A DNA stretch of 64,000 bases, from positions 124,001-188,000 of the forward strand of contig CAWDAK010000010.1 in the NCBI GenBank assembly GCA_963800255.1, in the 5' to 3' direction. Origin of the DNA: DATFVA01 sp963800255. GTDB taxonomy: Bacteria > Bacteroidota > Ignavibacteria > Ignavibacteriales > Ignavibacteriaceae. A program made the position numbers and the translations under genes. The notes under the pieces were generated by a model. It saw nothing but the letters and a program-made list of their open reading frames with translations, was not told the DNA's origin and did not search any database. Shown here piece by piece: positions 39,990 through 49,379 of this stretch (the stretch's first letter is position 1; every line of letters starts with the position of its first letter).

Positions 39990-41981
39990 ATGTTCAAATC
40001 TTTACTTATCACTCTTCTCGCTTTAACGATATCGTCATCGATCCTTTCGCAGGAATTAAATCATAATTATTTTAAGGAAAACGTCGAAGTCTATTTCAAG
40101 TTTCATTTTACATCCACCACAGATATTAATGAACTATCGCGGATTATATCTATAGATAACGTTAAGGGGGATACTGCCTTTGCTTATGCTAATGAAGAAC
40201 AATATAATAATTTTTTGAAAACAGGGTACGAGTTCCGGATATTAACCTCTCCGGGAAAGCTCATTGTCCCTGATATGAGCGATAATCCTCAGTCAATTCT
40301 TGATTGGAACGTTTACCCCACCTATGAAGCTTATGTAGCAATGATGAATCAATTCGCTGCCGATCATCCGGATATCTGCCAGCTTGTTGATGCAGGAACT
40401 ACTGTACAGGGAAGACATATCCTTTTTGTAAAACTTTCAGACAATGTTAACGTAAAGGAAGCCGAACCGCAGTTTATGTATTCATCATCGATGCATGGGG
40501 ATGAAATAACCGGGTATGTATTGATGCTGCGGCTTATCGATACCCTTTTAACTTCTTACGGAACGGATACAAGGCTTACTAACCTGGTAAATAGCAGCGA
40601 GATCTGGATAAATCCTCTTGCAAATCCGGACGGTACATACCACGGGGGAAATGGTACTGTGTACGGGGCGACGAGATATAATGCCAACGGAGTTGATATA
40701 AACAGGAATTTTCCCGATCCTGCAGCCGGACCTCACCCGGATGGACATACCTGGCAGCCTGAAACTATTATAATGAAAACCCTTGCGGAAAATAATAATT
40801 TTGTTCTTTCCGCGAATTTTCATGGGGGTACTGAGGTGGTTAATTATCCCTGGGATACATGGTCAAGGCTCCATCCGGATAACACCTGGTGGATGCTGAT
40901 ATCACATCTATATGCGGATACTGCCCAGGCTAATAGTCCTTCCGGTTATATGAGCGGTTATGATGATGGGATAACGAACGGTTATGCCTGGTATCGTGTT
41001 ACCGGGGGGAGACAGGATTTTTTCACCTATTTCCATCATGGCAGAGAGGTTACGATAGAAATATCAAATACTAAAACTCCGGCAGCTTCTTCCCTGCCGG
41101 CCTACTGGTATTATAATAAGGAATCCTTTCTGGATTACATGGAGAATGTTTATTACGGAATAAGAGGACTTGTAACAGATACTTCCGGAAACCCAGTGAA
41201 AGCAAAAGTGGAAATTGCCGGTCACGACATTGATAATTCGGAAATTTATTCCGATTCATTAAGCGGAGCATACTACAGGATGATTTCAGCAGGGACATAC
41301 ACTGTAACATTTTCGGCTGAGAATTATTTCCCTCAAACGATCTCAAATGTCCAGGTGAATAATTTCCAGAGCACAAACCTGGATATTCAGCTTGTACCGA
41401 ACATTGTACCGGTTGAACTTTCATCATTCACTGCCGATCCTAACGGGAATGAAGCAGTTTTGAAGTGGACAACCTCCACAGAAACGAATAATAATGGGTT
41501 TGTTGTTGAAAGGATTCAATTGCCTGAAGTGGGGGATCAGAAGAAATGGGCCAGGGTAGGATATGTTGAAGGTAATGGTACAACAACGGAGAAGCATTCC
41601 TATTATTTTAATGATAAGGATCTTCAGACGGGAAAATATCAATACCGGTTGAAGCAGGTAGATTTTGACGGCAGTTATGAATATTCAATTACTATTGTAG
41701 TTCAGATATCCAGCCCGGTTAAATTTGCCCTTGAGCAAAACTATCCTAATCCTTTTAATCCCTCAACGCTCATTAAGTTTTCAATAATTGAAAAGGCGGA
41801 AGTTACGCTGAGTGTTTATAATTCAATCGGACAAAAAATCAGGACGCTCATACAAGAGGAAATGGAAAGCGGTTTCCACCAGGTAAGGTTTGAAGCAAAT
41901 AATCTTTCCTCCGGGGTATATTTTTGCCAGTTAAATGCCGGGGGGCTTGTTAAAACGATGAAAATGGTTCTAATTCGATAG
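39990..41981 (+). CDS. Secreted M14 zinc carboxypeptidase with T9SS sorting domain
   Basis: A protein of about 663 residues. I chose the ATG at 39990, behind AGGTGGAG, rather than the GTG at 39981. A signal peptide (SLLITLLALTISSSILSQ) precedes an M14 domain with zinc ligands in MHGDE (His, Glu) and ANFHGG (His), NPDGT and NGVDINRNFP for substrate binding, and the catalytic Glu in EVTIEIS. A carboxypeptidase-regulatory-like Ig fold (GIRGLVTDTSGNPVKAKVEIAG), an FN3-like segment (VELSSFTADPNGNEAVLKW) and the T9SS domain starting NYPNPFNPSTLIKFSI follow. Expected to be exported to the cell surface or medium by T9SS and to trim peptides. Confidence 0.93.
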   Translation: MFKSLLITLLALTISSSILSQELNHNYFKENVEVYFKFHFTSTTDINELSRIISIDNVKGDTAFAYANEEQYNNFLKTGYEFRILTSPGKLIVPDMSDNPQSILDWNVYPTYEAYVAMMNQFAADHPDICQLVDAGTTVQGRHILFVKLSDNVNVKEAEPQFMYSSSMHGDEITGYVLMLRLIDTLLTSYGTDTRLTNLVNSSEIWINPLANPDGTYHGGNGTVYGATRYNANGVDINRNFPDPAAGPHPDGHTWQPETIIMKTLAENNNFVLSANFHGGTEVVNYPWDTWSRLHPDNTWWMLISHLYADTAQANSPSGYMSGYDDGITNGYAWYRVTGGRQDFFTYFHHGREVTIEISNTKTPAASSLPAYWYYNKESFLDYMENVYYGIRGLVTDTSGNPVKAKVEIAGHDIDNSEIYSDSLSGAYYRMISAGTYTVTFSAENYFPQTISNVQVNNFQSTNLDIQLVPNIVPVELSSFTADPNGNEAVLKWTTSTETNNNGFVVERIQLPEVGDQKKWARVGYVEGNGTTTEKHSYYFNDKDLQTGKYQYRLKQVDFDGSYEYSITIVVQISSPVKFALEQNYPNPFNPSTLIKFSIIEKAEVTLSVYNSIGQKIRTLIQEEMESGFHQVRFEANNLSSGVYFCQLNAGGLVKTMKMVLIR

Positions 41982-42014
41982 GCAGCCTGGTAACCATTTA
42001 TTAGCAAATTTGAA

Positions 42015-43034
42015 CCCTGCTGCGAAGTTTACATCGGCGGACCTGAAGGTCTTTTTAAATCAAATGATTATGGTGAAAATTGGTCAGAAGTTGACTATGG
42101 TCCTGCTTCAAACCCGGAGGCAACCAATATGTTTTCTGCTAATGGATATCTTTTTGTTATCAACCTTTATGATAATGGAATATACAGATCTTCAGACGGT
42201 ACAAACTGGGAGTATTTCCCGAGTTCAATATTAACTACCGGAATAAATGCTTTTACTTCTTATGGAAATAAAATATTTGTTTCAACCTTTTATAGTGGAG
42301 TACTTACCTCGGAAGATAACGGTTTAACCTGGCAGGAATTTAATGACGGACTGCCCTACGCACAGAGTTACCCGTCTATATTCGGATTGGTAGTAAAAAA
42401 CGATAAACTATACGCAACTTTAAATGAATACAGCATCTGGCAATATGACCTTGAAGCCTTACCTGTTGAACTGGTTTCTTTTTCGTTAAGCATAAACGGA
42501 ACAAGTATATCGCTAAGCTGGCATACGGTTTCTGAGACAAACAACAAAGGTTTTATTATAGAGAGAAGTAAAATATCTGAAGGCAACGGTCAGGAACAAT
42601 GGGACGGGATAGGATATGTGGAGGGAAACGGAACAACATTAGATGACCATTCATATTCTTTTCTTGATGAAAATCTTCAGACTGGAAAATATCAGTACCG
42701 GCTGAAGCAGATAGATTTTGACGGCAGCTTTGAATTTTCAAATATTATCGAAGGGGAGGTTTCTGTTATTTCCCAATTCTCACTTGAGCAGAATTATCCC
42801 AATCCGTTTAATCCGTCAACGAATATAAAATTCAGCATTCCGGTAAAATCCATCGTATCACTTAAAGTTTATGATGTCCTTGGCGGTGAAGTAGAGACCC
42901 TCGTTAATGGAGAAAAAGAAGCGGGCAGCTACAATTTCAAATTTAATGCTAAAAATGTTTCCAGCGGCATTTATTTTTACAAATTAGAGGCTGGCGGGTA
43001 CACTTCTATCCGCAAGATGCTGTTTCTCAAATAA
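42015..43034 (+). pseudogene. T9SS-sorted Asp-box (BNR-like) protein lacking its 5' end
   Basis: The frame is open from just after the M14 gene but has neither signal peptide nor start with ribosome binding site; the first ATG is at 42129. Repeated Asp-box-like motifs are visible (KSNDYGENWSE, RSSDGTNWEY, TSEDNGLTWQEF), typical of beta-propellers of sialidase-like or photosynthesis-system assembly-type proteins. Then come an FN3-like domain (LPVELVSFSLSINGTSISLSW) and a complete T9SS sorting domain with NYPNPFNPSTNIKFSIP. Only about three blades remain, so most of the propeller is missing. The FN3-T9SS part is very similar in DNA to that of the M14 gene just upstream, a likely recombination site. 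Confidence 0.75.
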
Positions 43035-43145
43035 AATGGGTCACACAAACCAGATTTGGCGTGCCTATTGAGTTAGGACAAACCCGAGGAATATCTTCTG
43101 TATCCATATTGACATTCGGGATTTAAAGATATAAATTCTTTGGTG

Positions 43146-43159
43146 TGTAAACGTTTACA
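43146..43159. promoter_or_regulatory. LacI-family-type operator
   Basis: TGTAAACGTTTACA is a perfect 14-bp palindrome with the central CG typical of LacI/GalR-family operators. It lies 39 bases upstream of the start of the secreted protein gene at 43198. No LacI-type regulator is encoded in the window, so the regulator and its sugar are unknown. Confidence 0.65.
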
Positions 43160-43197
43160 TTTTAGCTCAAATCAATTTAAACAAATGGAGGGATCTT

Positions 43198-44283
43198 ATG
43201 AAACGTCTTTTACTTGTTTCTTTTGTTCTCCTTTCCGCTTCTGTTTTCGCCCAACCCTTTACGGTAGATTTTGAAACTGTAGGTAACAGCTGGGCATGGA
43301 CTGTCTTTTCCCAGGGATCTGGAGGTAGTTTTGATATTGTTGCAAACCCGGCTCCCGGAGGCTTGAATACTTCTGACAGCTGTGCAATGCTCGCTGTTAG
43401 TGCAGACGGCGACCCATGGGCAGGTGCTTTTTCCGGTGATTTTCCTGATTTAGAATTAACGATGGATAATTGTATTGTCAAAATTCTGGTTTATAAGGAT
43501 GTTGTTTCTAATTTTAACTTAAAATTAGAGCCTCCGGCAGTTGATCACAACGTTCCCAACACGTTAACCAACCAATGGGAGGAATTGACATTTGATTATT
43601 CCGCAGATATCGGAACAACCGTTGCCACATTAACTCTCATACCTGATTTCTCAGAAAGTCCCAGAACCTATGCCAGTGTAAATTATATTGATAATATCAG
43701 GTTCCTGCCATATAGTGAATTACCGGTTGAATTAACATCATTCACAGTTTCAAATAACGGTCTCGGTCAGGTAATCCTAAACTGGCAAACTGCTACAGAG
43801 ATAAACAACCGTATTTTTGAAATTGAACGAAAATCCGGAAGTGAGAACTTCTCTACTATTGGATTTATACGCGGTGAGGGAACAACATCAGAACAGCATA
43901 ACTATTCGTTTGTAGATAAAAATGTTAATAACCAGTCGTATACATACAGACTGAAACAAATCGATATGAACGGACAAACAACATATTCGAGCGAGGTCAG
44001 TATTCAAGCTATTGGTCCTAAAACATTTGATCTAACCCAGAATTATCCAAACCCGTTTAACCCGACGACGACAATAAGCTTTATTGTTCCTAAATCAGAA
44101 TTTGTAACTTTATCGGTTTATAATTCTCTTGGTGAACAAGTAGCTCAGCTTGTGAATGGAGTAATCTCTGAAGGATCTCATGTAGCAACATTTGATGCTA
44201 AATCGTTACCAAGCGGTGTATATGTGTATAAATTGCAGCAAGGTAATTCAGTATTAAGTAAAAAGATGCTGTTGATGAAATAA
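43198..44283 (+). CDS. Secreted T9SS-sorted protein with a beta-sandwich (carbohydrate-binding-like) domain
   Basis: A 361-residue protein: signal peptide MKRLLLVSFVLLSASVFAQ, then a ~150-residue beta-sandwich (FTVDFETVGNSWAWTVF...GAFSGDFPDLEL...YIDNIRFLP) that resembles galactose-binding-like or CBM domains, an FN3-like segment (LPVELTSFTVSNNGLGQVILNW) and a T9SS sorting domain (NYPNPFNPTTTISFIVP...SKKMLLMK). GGAGG precedes the ATG. The operator upstream points to control by a sugar-responsive LacI-family repressor. Such proteins are often paired with polysaccharide degradation; its ligand is unknown. Confidence 0.85.
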   Translation: MKRLLLVSFVLLSASVFAQPFTVDFETVGNSWAWTVFSQGSGGSFDIVANPAPGGLNTSDSCAMLAVSADGDPWAGAFSGDFPDLELTMDNCIVKILVYKDVVSNFNLKLEPPAVDHNVPNTLTNQWEELTFDYSADIGTTVATLTLIPDFSESPRTYASVNYIDNIRFLPYSELPVELTSFTVSNNGLGQVILNWQTATEINNRIFEIERKSGSENFSTIGFIRGEGTTSEQHNYSFVDKNVNNQSYTYRLKQIDMNGQTTYSSEVSIQAIGPKTFDLTQNYPNPFNPTTTISFIVPKSEFVTLSVYNSLGEQVAQLVNGVISEGSHVATFDAKSLPSGVYVYKLQQGNSVLSKKMLLMK

Positions 44284-44795
44284 CGACATTTGTCGCCTCA
44301 GAAAGTTAAATCCGGAAGGAGAAAACTGAGGTTAGATGAATAACATTTCTAAGGGAGAGTTTAATTGGGTTTAGAAAATCCAATTGAATTCTCCCTTAAA
44401 TTTAGGGGATCCTACCAACTTATCACGCTAACACATCAAAGCAAACAAAAAAGATTTTTAACGAAACGGATGTCTATTAACGTTTTGCCGCGCTGCGGCA
44501 AGGATGGGTTTGGATTAAAGATGGGTATCTACGTACATATCGGTGCGCTGCACCGAAACCAAAGGCGCGAGGTGAAGGTAAAGGCCGGCGAAGGCAAGGA
44601 GGGGTGAATGTATGCAATAGAATCTACGAATATATCGGTGCGATGCACCGAATACAAAAGTCCGAGGTAAAGACAAAGGCCGGTGAAGGCAAGGAGGGGT
44701 GAATATATGCAATGGAATCTACGAATATATCGGTGCGATGCACCTATATCTTTTACCCTGGGCAGAAGCCCAGGGCAAAGATGTAAGGGTATAAT
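44284..44795. other. Intergenic region rich in hairpins and repeats
   Basis: No gene is supported in these 512 bases. An imperfect 18-bp stem with an 11-base loop lies at 44351-44397 (AAGGGAGAGTTTAATTGG with its partner), a perfect hairpin TTGCCGC-GCT-GCGGCAA at 44485-44501, the 95-bp tandem repeat at 44527-44745, and a hairpin CCCTGGGC-AGAA-GCCCAGGG at 44756-44775 just before the aldo/keto reductase stop. The hairpins may serve as terminators for the convergent genes. Confidence 0.6.
44527..44745. repeat. 95-bp tandem repeat, 2.3 copies
   Basis: Units start with ATCTACG at 44527, 44622 and 44717, exactly 95 bases apart. Each contains the palindrome CGGTGCGATGCACCG (first unit GCGCTGC) and a purine-rich stretch with GGCAAGGAGGGGTGAAT. 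The first two units are about 85% identical; the third is cut after its palindrome. Short open frames across it are by-products of the repeat. Confidence 0.85.
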
Positions 44796-45776
44796 CTATT
44801 TATTAAAGTCCTTAAACAATTCTCTTATATAACTAAATTCTTCGTTTGTGAGGGGTTTATCCTGGCCTGACAGGTTGGATTTAACCTGCTTGAGGTTTCG
44901 GAATCCCGGGATTACACAACCCACCTCATTATAATGAAGCAAATATTGTAAAGCAGCTCTTGAGAGATCTTCTATAGATGACCCGAACTTTGATTTCAGT
45001 TTATCCAGTATGGGTTCAAGCTTAGCCAGGTTTTCTTTACTGAACCGGTCGGAGTCTTTTCTGTGATCGCCAGCCTCAAATTTAGGTGGATTGTTCTTAT
45101 CATATTTGTCGAGTAGGAGTCCCTGCGCAACGGGACCAAATGCAACAAACGAAATATTATTCTCATCCAGCAGCTTTCTCGTTGGAGTCCCTTCCTGCAG
45201 GAACCTGTCATCCATTGCGCTTGAAAAACTCTGTATTACCTCAGGTTTAACTTTTGGAATCAGCTTGCTGAAATCAGAGTGTGAATAAGCGGACTGCCCA
45301 ATGAGTCTTATCTTCCCTTCTTCTTTGAGTTTATACATTACTTCAATGGCATCATCCAGGTATTTATCGTTCTCACCGAAATCGCCATGATGGAAGTAGT
45401 ATAGGTCAATATAATCCCGGTTTAAGTTTTTCAGCGACTGCTCGCACTGGTGACGGATATGCTGAGGTTCATAAGCATGCGCAGCTGTTCCGGGGAACCA
45501 GCCGATCTTTGTTGCTATTATAAAATCATTTATCCTTGTATCAAGTATGCGGGCCAGCATTCTTTCAGCCCTGCCATTGCCATAGACATCAGCGTTATCA
45601 AAATGGGTGACACCATTATCAATGGCGTAATTTATTGCTTCTTTTACTTCCCCTTCGTTAACATTGGCCCAGCCATTAGGATCTCCGTTAACCCAATTGA
45701 GACCTCCGAGCGTCCAGCAGCCCAGACTGATTTCTGATACCTCGATATCTGATTTTCCAAGTTTTCTGTATTTCAT
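44796..45776 (-). CDS. Aldo/keto reductase
   Basis: A 326-residue NADPH-dependent oxidoreductase of the AKR superfamily. The (beta/alpha)8 signature is clear: LGKSDIEVSEISLGCWTLGG, THFDNADVYGNGRAE with catalytic Asp and Tyr, IIATKIGW with the Lys, and YYFHHGD as the catalytic-His segment. The C-terminal NADP region VIPGFRNLKQVKSNL is present. Substrate cannot be inferred. Single gene with a good upstream AGGAGG-like site next to 45776. Confidence 0.88.
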   Translation of the reverse strand: MKYRKLGKSDIEVSEISLGCWTLGGLNWVNGDPNGWANVNEGEVKEAINYAIDNGVTHFDNADVYGNGRAERMLARILDTRINDFIIATKIGWFPGTAAHAYEPQHIRHQCEQSLKNLNRDYIDLYYFHHGDFGENDKYLDDAIEVMYKLKEEGKIRLIGQSAYSHSDFSKLIPKVKPEVIQSFSSAMDDRFLQEGTPTRKLLDENNISFVAFGPVAQGLLLDKYDKNNPPKFEAGDHRKDSDRFSKENLAKLEPILDKLKSKFGSSIEDLSRAALQYLLHYNEVGCVIPGFRNLKQVKSNLSGQDKPLTNEEFSYIRELFKDFNK

Positions 45777-45789
45777 ATTCCTCCTTAAA

Positions 45790-46516
45790 TTACTTTATTC
45801 CAAATAATGCTTCTGTTTTCTGATATGCACGGTGTACATCTTCAACTCCGTACTTAGCAAGTTCATAATTGCTGCTCTTTAATTCTTCTCTAAGTTTTTG
45901 AACAGCATGAAGCAGTTGAGTTGTATTGGATATCAAACTTTGATTGCATTTCCTGGTCATTGGTTCTTAGTTTAACTTTACTTAATGCTTCAGCTTTTGA
46001 AACCAGGTCATCGCTAACCAGGTAAATCTGCTGGTAATCTTCCTGAGGCAGATATTTATGATAAATCATATACAGTATTTGATGGAACTGATCCAGTTCA
46101 GGCAGTACAGGGTGGATAATGTGCACAAGAGCTTCATACCTGGAGTGCAGGTTTTCAGCTGCTTTCAGCAGCAGGTCATTATTATCTTCTTCAGCAATCT
46201 TCTTATATTCTTCTACGGATACTTTAAATTCATCAACCCCTCTATTCCATAGTTCCTGCTTGTCACGTAAAATTCCCGGAAGTTCAGCCTCATATATAGT
46301 TTGTGAGCCTTTATCAATATCCTCAACATAATTCTTGAGTGCGGAATAATCCTTTGAAGGATAGGCAACGTGCCAGATAGGGTAAATAACATCGTGGAAG
46401 TCACTCAATGCAGGTACTTCAGCTGTTATTTCCGTAGAATCAAATTCTGCCTGAGAAAGAACCGGGATAGACAGCAAAACGAAAAGAGTAATAATTGTGT
46501 AGATTTTAGTAAGCAT
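45790..46516 (-). CDS. Secreted protein of unknown function, frameshift near the C terminus
   Basis: About 241 residues after removing one base near 45915. A signal peptide (MLTKIYTIITLFVLLSIPVLSQA) is followed by an all-helical domain rich in HDVIYPIWHVAYPSKDY and HQILYMIYHKYLPQEDY, two related repeats each with a His and Tyr-rich core, suggesting a four-helix bundle that could bind metal or heme. The readable frame ends CCSKT, but another continues LLHAVQKLREELKSSNYELA to TAA at 45790. I do not recognise the family. It lies next to heme genes on the same strand. Confidence 0.65.
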
Positions 46517-46545
46517 AAGTTCCCCGACTAATTTATTTATGAATG

Positions 46546-46899
46546 TTATAGATTATTTAATTGTTCTCTTAAGGACTTCTTTAACCCTTTTACTACCAGG
46601 TCATATGAATGATCTATCCACTCCTCTATCAGACTATTCTTTACGGTGCCTTCGATTTCAACAGTATTCCAGTGGAGCTTGTTCATATGATATCCCGGCG
46701 TAACAGATGGATATCGTTCTCTCAGCTCAACAGCTTTTTCAGGATCGCACTTAATATTTATAGAAAAGGGCGGATTTAAACTAGCAATAAGGAATATCTT
46801 TCCCATAACCTTATAGACAGGAGATTCCTCATTAAAGGGAAGCTCTTCCGTCACTCCTTTTTTCCTGAGACAATATTCTCTTACCTGTTCGATATTCAT
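46546..46899 (-). CDS. MmcQ/YjbR family protein
   Basis: A 117-residue protein with the features of the MmcQ/YjbR family: start MNIEQVREYCLRKKGVTEELPF, the phrase KVMGKIFLIASL and the C-terminal PGYHMNKLHWNTVEIEG...IDHSYDLVVKGL. The family has a CyaY-like fold sometimes called DNA-binding, but its function is not settled. The first base of its start overlaps the hemB stop, so it is co-transcribed with hemB. Confidence 0.8.
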   Translation of the reverse strand: MNIEQVREYCLRKKGVTEELPFNEESPVYKVMGKIFLIASLNPPFSINIKCDPEKAVELRERYPSVTPGYHMNKLHWNTVEIEGTVKNSLIEEWIDHSYDLVVKGLKKSLREQLNNL

Positions 46900-47885
46900 T
46901 ATCTTCTATTTTTATCCAGCCAGCGTGCGGCATCTTTTGCAAAATAGGTTAAGAACATATCTGCGCCGGCACGTTTAATTGCCATTAAGGATTCAATCAT
47001 TACCCTTTCTTCATCAATCCAGCCATTTATTCCAGCTGCCTTGATCATAGCGTACTCGCCGCTAACCTGGTAAGCCGCGGTAGGCATTCCGAATCTATCC
47101 TTCACTCTGCGTATGATATCAAGGTAGGGTCCCGCGGGTTTAACCATTATTATATCAGCGCCCTCTTCGATATCTGATTCAGCCTCACGCATTGCCTCAT
47201 CACCATTGGCTATATCCATCTGGTGTGATCTTCTGTCGCCGAAAGCCGGGGCAGAGTCAGCCGCATCGCGGAATGGACCGTAATAGCCTGATGAATATTT
47301 CACTGCATAGCTCATTATTGGAGTTTTATGAAAACCATTCTCATCTAGTATCTTCCTGATTGCTGTCACCCGACCATCCATCATATCTGACGGCGCGACT
47401 AGATCAGCGCCAGCCTGGACGTGTGTTAGTGCTTCCTTTGCAAGCAGTTCGACGGTTTCATCATTAAGAATTTCTTCTCCGTTTAATAATCCGCAGTGAC
47501 CATGCGAGGTATATTCACACATACATACATCCGTTATCACGAGCAGGTTTTTTACTTCCGCTTTTATAGCGCGGATAGCACGTTGAATAATTCCCTGCGG
47601 ATCATACGCTTCAGAACCTTTTTCATCCTTGTGCGACGGGATGCCGAACAAAATAACCGCCGGTATACCAAGGGCTTCAACTTCTTTACATTCTTTAACT
47701 GCGTTGTCAATAGAAAGTTGTGAAACGCCGGGCATAGATTTGATAGGCTTATTTATATTTTCTCCCGGTACGACAAACAAAGGATATATAAAATCATTTT
47801 TAGATAATTCGGTTTCTCTAACCATATCCCTTACGAGGGGATTGTAGCGAAGTCGTCTCATTCTTTTAACTGGATATGCTGCCAT
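46899..47885 (-). CDS. hemB: Porphobilinogen synthase (5-aminolevulinate dehydratase)
   Basis: A 328-residue enzyme that condenses two 5-aminolevulinates to porphobilinogen. The catalytic lysines are in SYAVKYSSGYYGPFRDA and IIMVKPAGPYLDI. The metal-binding segment DVCMCEYTSHGHCG has three cysteines, the zinc-type pattern. Length is normal. Sits between the protoporphyrinogen oxidase gene and the YjbR gene on the minus strand. Confidence 0.95.
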   Translation of the reverse strand: MAAYPVKRMRRLRYNPLVRDMVRETELSKNDFIYPLFVVPGENINKPIKSMPGVSQLSIDNAVKECKEVEALGIPAVILFGIPSHKDEKGSEAYDPQGIIQRAIRAIKAEVKNLLVITDVCMCEYTSHGHCGLLNGEEILNDETVELLAKEALTHVQAGADLVAPSDMMDGRVTAIRKILDENGFHKTPIMSYAVKYSSGYYGPFRDAADSAPAFGDRRSHQMDIANGDEAMREAESDIEEGADIIMVKPAGPYLDIIRRVKDRFGMPTAAYQVSGEYAMIKAAGINGWIDEERVMIESLMAIKRAGADMFLTYFAKDAARWLDKNRR

Positions 47886-47909
47886 AGGTTTTCCTTAGTT
47901 AATTAAAAA

Positions 47910-49289
47910 TTATTCATTGTTAATTGATTTTTTAATTCGTTCGAAAATCAATTCGCCATTCTTCAAGCAATCGCCGATGGAAATTCCTCCGCGGTAATTT
48001 CCGCTTAGGAAAACACCAGGATTATTTTTTTCAAATTCATCAAAATATCTTTCGTGTTCAATGTAACCTATATTATACTGGGGAATAGATTTTGTCCAGT
48101 ATTTATAACCTGTATACACAGGATCCTCGGTAATCCCCATAATCTTTTCGAATTCACCCCTCACTTTTTTAATCAATATTTCTTTATCGATGTTTCCAAC
48201 TTCAGGATCCCGGGCTCCACCAACGAACAAAGTAAATGCTGCCTTATCTTCATCAGCACGATTAGGAAAAATAATTGAACTCCATATAGCTCCAAGGAAG
48301 GAACGCCTTTCTTTTGCCGGAACAAGAAACCCGAAACCATCGAGCGACTGCCTGATGCTTTCTTTATTGTATCCCAGCATCAACGCTAATACGGGGGGAT
48401 AGTAAACCGCGTTGAAATGTTCTGTGAGTTTATCATCCCAGGATTTGAAAAGTTCAGCTGCGGTATAGGCTGGTAAGGTTGAGAGCAGAACGTCACAATC
48501 TATTTCTTTAAGATGACCGGCATTATTGTACTTAATTTTGAATCCTTTTCCAGACTTTTGAATTGAAGTTACATCACAAAAAGTATGAACTCTGTCGCCC
48601 AGGTAAGAGGCAATTGCGTTCGGCAGCTTCTGCATGCCTTCTGCAAAAGAAAACATCCTTGCACTTTGTTTCGATTTCTCAGCTCTTTGTTTTCTTTCTT
48701 TTATACTTTTTACGGTACCGACAATCAAGCCGCCGTATTTTTCTTCGAGTTCATACAACTTCGGAAACGAAGACTGGACGCTAAGCTCCTCCGGATTTCC
48801 GGCATATACGCCTGCGACAAAAGGATTTATAGCATAATCAAGAAATTCCTGTCCCAGCCTGCGTTTAACGAAATCAGCAATGCTCTGATAATAACCTTCC
48901 TTTGAGCGTCCGATAAAAGGTTCAGCAAAGAGTCTTAATTTGGCTTTTCCACTGAATAACCTGGTTTTAAGAAAAGCGGGGGGACTCATAGGCAGAGGGT
49001 GAAGCATATTATCACGCAGAATATATCTTTTGGACGCTTCTTTGTTTGCATAGACAAGGTCGTCCCCAAGTTTCAGATCTGACACTATTTTTGAGAGAAC
49101 GGGAGTAGTTTCAAGACCGCTGTTTGGTCCGCGGTCGAATAAAAAGCCTTGCTCTTTTATTGTCTCTACAGAGCCTCCAACCTCCCTCTTCTTTTCGAGC
49201 ACAGTAACATCAAACCCCTCTTTAGCTAGAAAATAGGCCGGCGTTAAGCCTGAGATGCCTGCACCTAGAACTACAACTTTTTTGCTCAT
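47910..49289 (-). CDS. hemY: Protoporphyrinogen oxidase (HemY/PPOX type)
   Basis: A 459-residue FAD flavoprotein. The N terminus VVVLGAGISGLTPAYFLAKEG is the dinucleotide-binding fold, followed by VLEKKREVGGSVETI and FDRGPNSGL, typical of oxygen-dependent protoporphyrinogen oxidases; the C-terminal FAD motif is VFLSGNYRGGISIGDC. It should oxidise protoporphyrinogen IX, or possibly coproporphyrinogen III as in the related enzymes of Gram-positives. Upstream of hemB with a 24-base gap, so co-transcribed. Confidence 0.9.
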   Translation of the reverse strand: MSKKVVVLGAGISGLTPAYFLAKEGFDVTVLEKKREVGGSVETIKEQGFLFDRGPNSGLETTPVLSKIVSDLKLGDDLVYANKEASKRYILRDNMLHPLPMSPPAFLKTRLFSGKAKLRLFAEPFIGRSKEGYYQSIADFVKRRLGQEFLDYAINPFVAGVYAGNPEELSVQSSFPKLYELEEKYGGLIVGTVKSIKERKQRAEKSKQSARMFSFAEGMQKLPNAIASYLGDRVHTFCDVTSIQKSGKGFKIKYNNAGHLKEIDCDVLLSTLPAYTAAELFKSWDDKLTEHFNAVYYPPVLALMLGYNKESIRQSLDGFGFLVPAKERRSFLGAIWSSIIFPNRADEDKAAFTLFVGGARDPEVGNIDKEILIKKVRGEFEKIMGITEDPVYTGYKYWTKSIPQYNIGYIEHERYFDEFEKNNPGVFLSGNYRGGISIGDCLKNGELIFERIKKSINNE

Positions 49290-49379
49290 TTATGCCTAAT
49301 TTGGATTTCAATAATTCTAAAATATTGTGGTAATTTACCAAATAAATGAGAACTTTAGTACATATAAATAAAGCACCGA

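Noticed and set aside
44365..44607. Open frame of about 80 codons across the hairpin and tandem-repeat region
   Set aside because: It crosses hairpins and the start of the 95-bp repeat, has no ribosome binding site and no recognisable protein features.
44527..44745. Regular repeat that might be a CRISPR array
   Set aside because: The unit is 95 bases with similar sequence throughout and no short repeat alternating with unique spacers. No cas genes are in the window.
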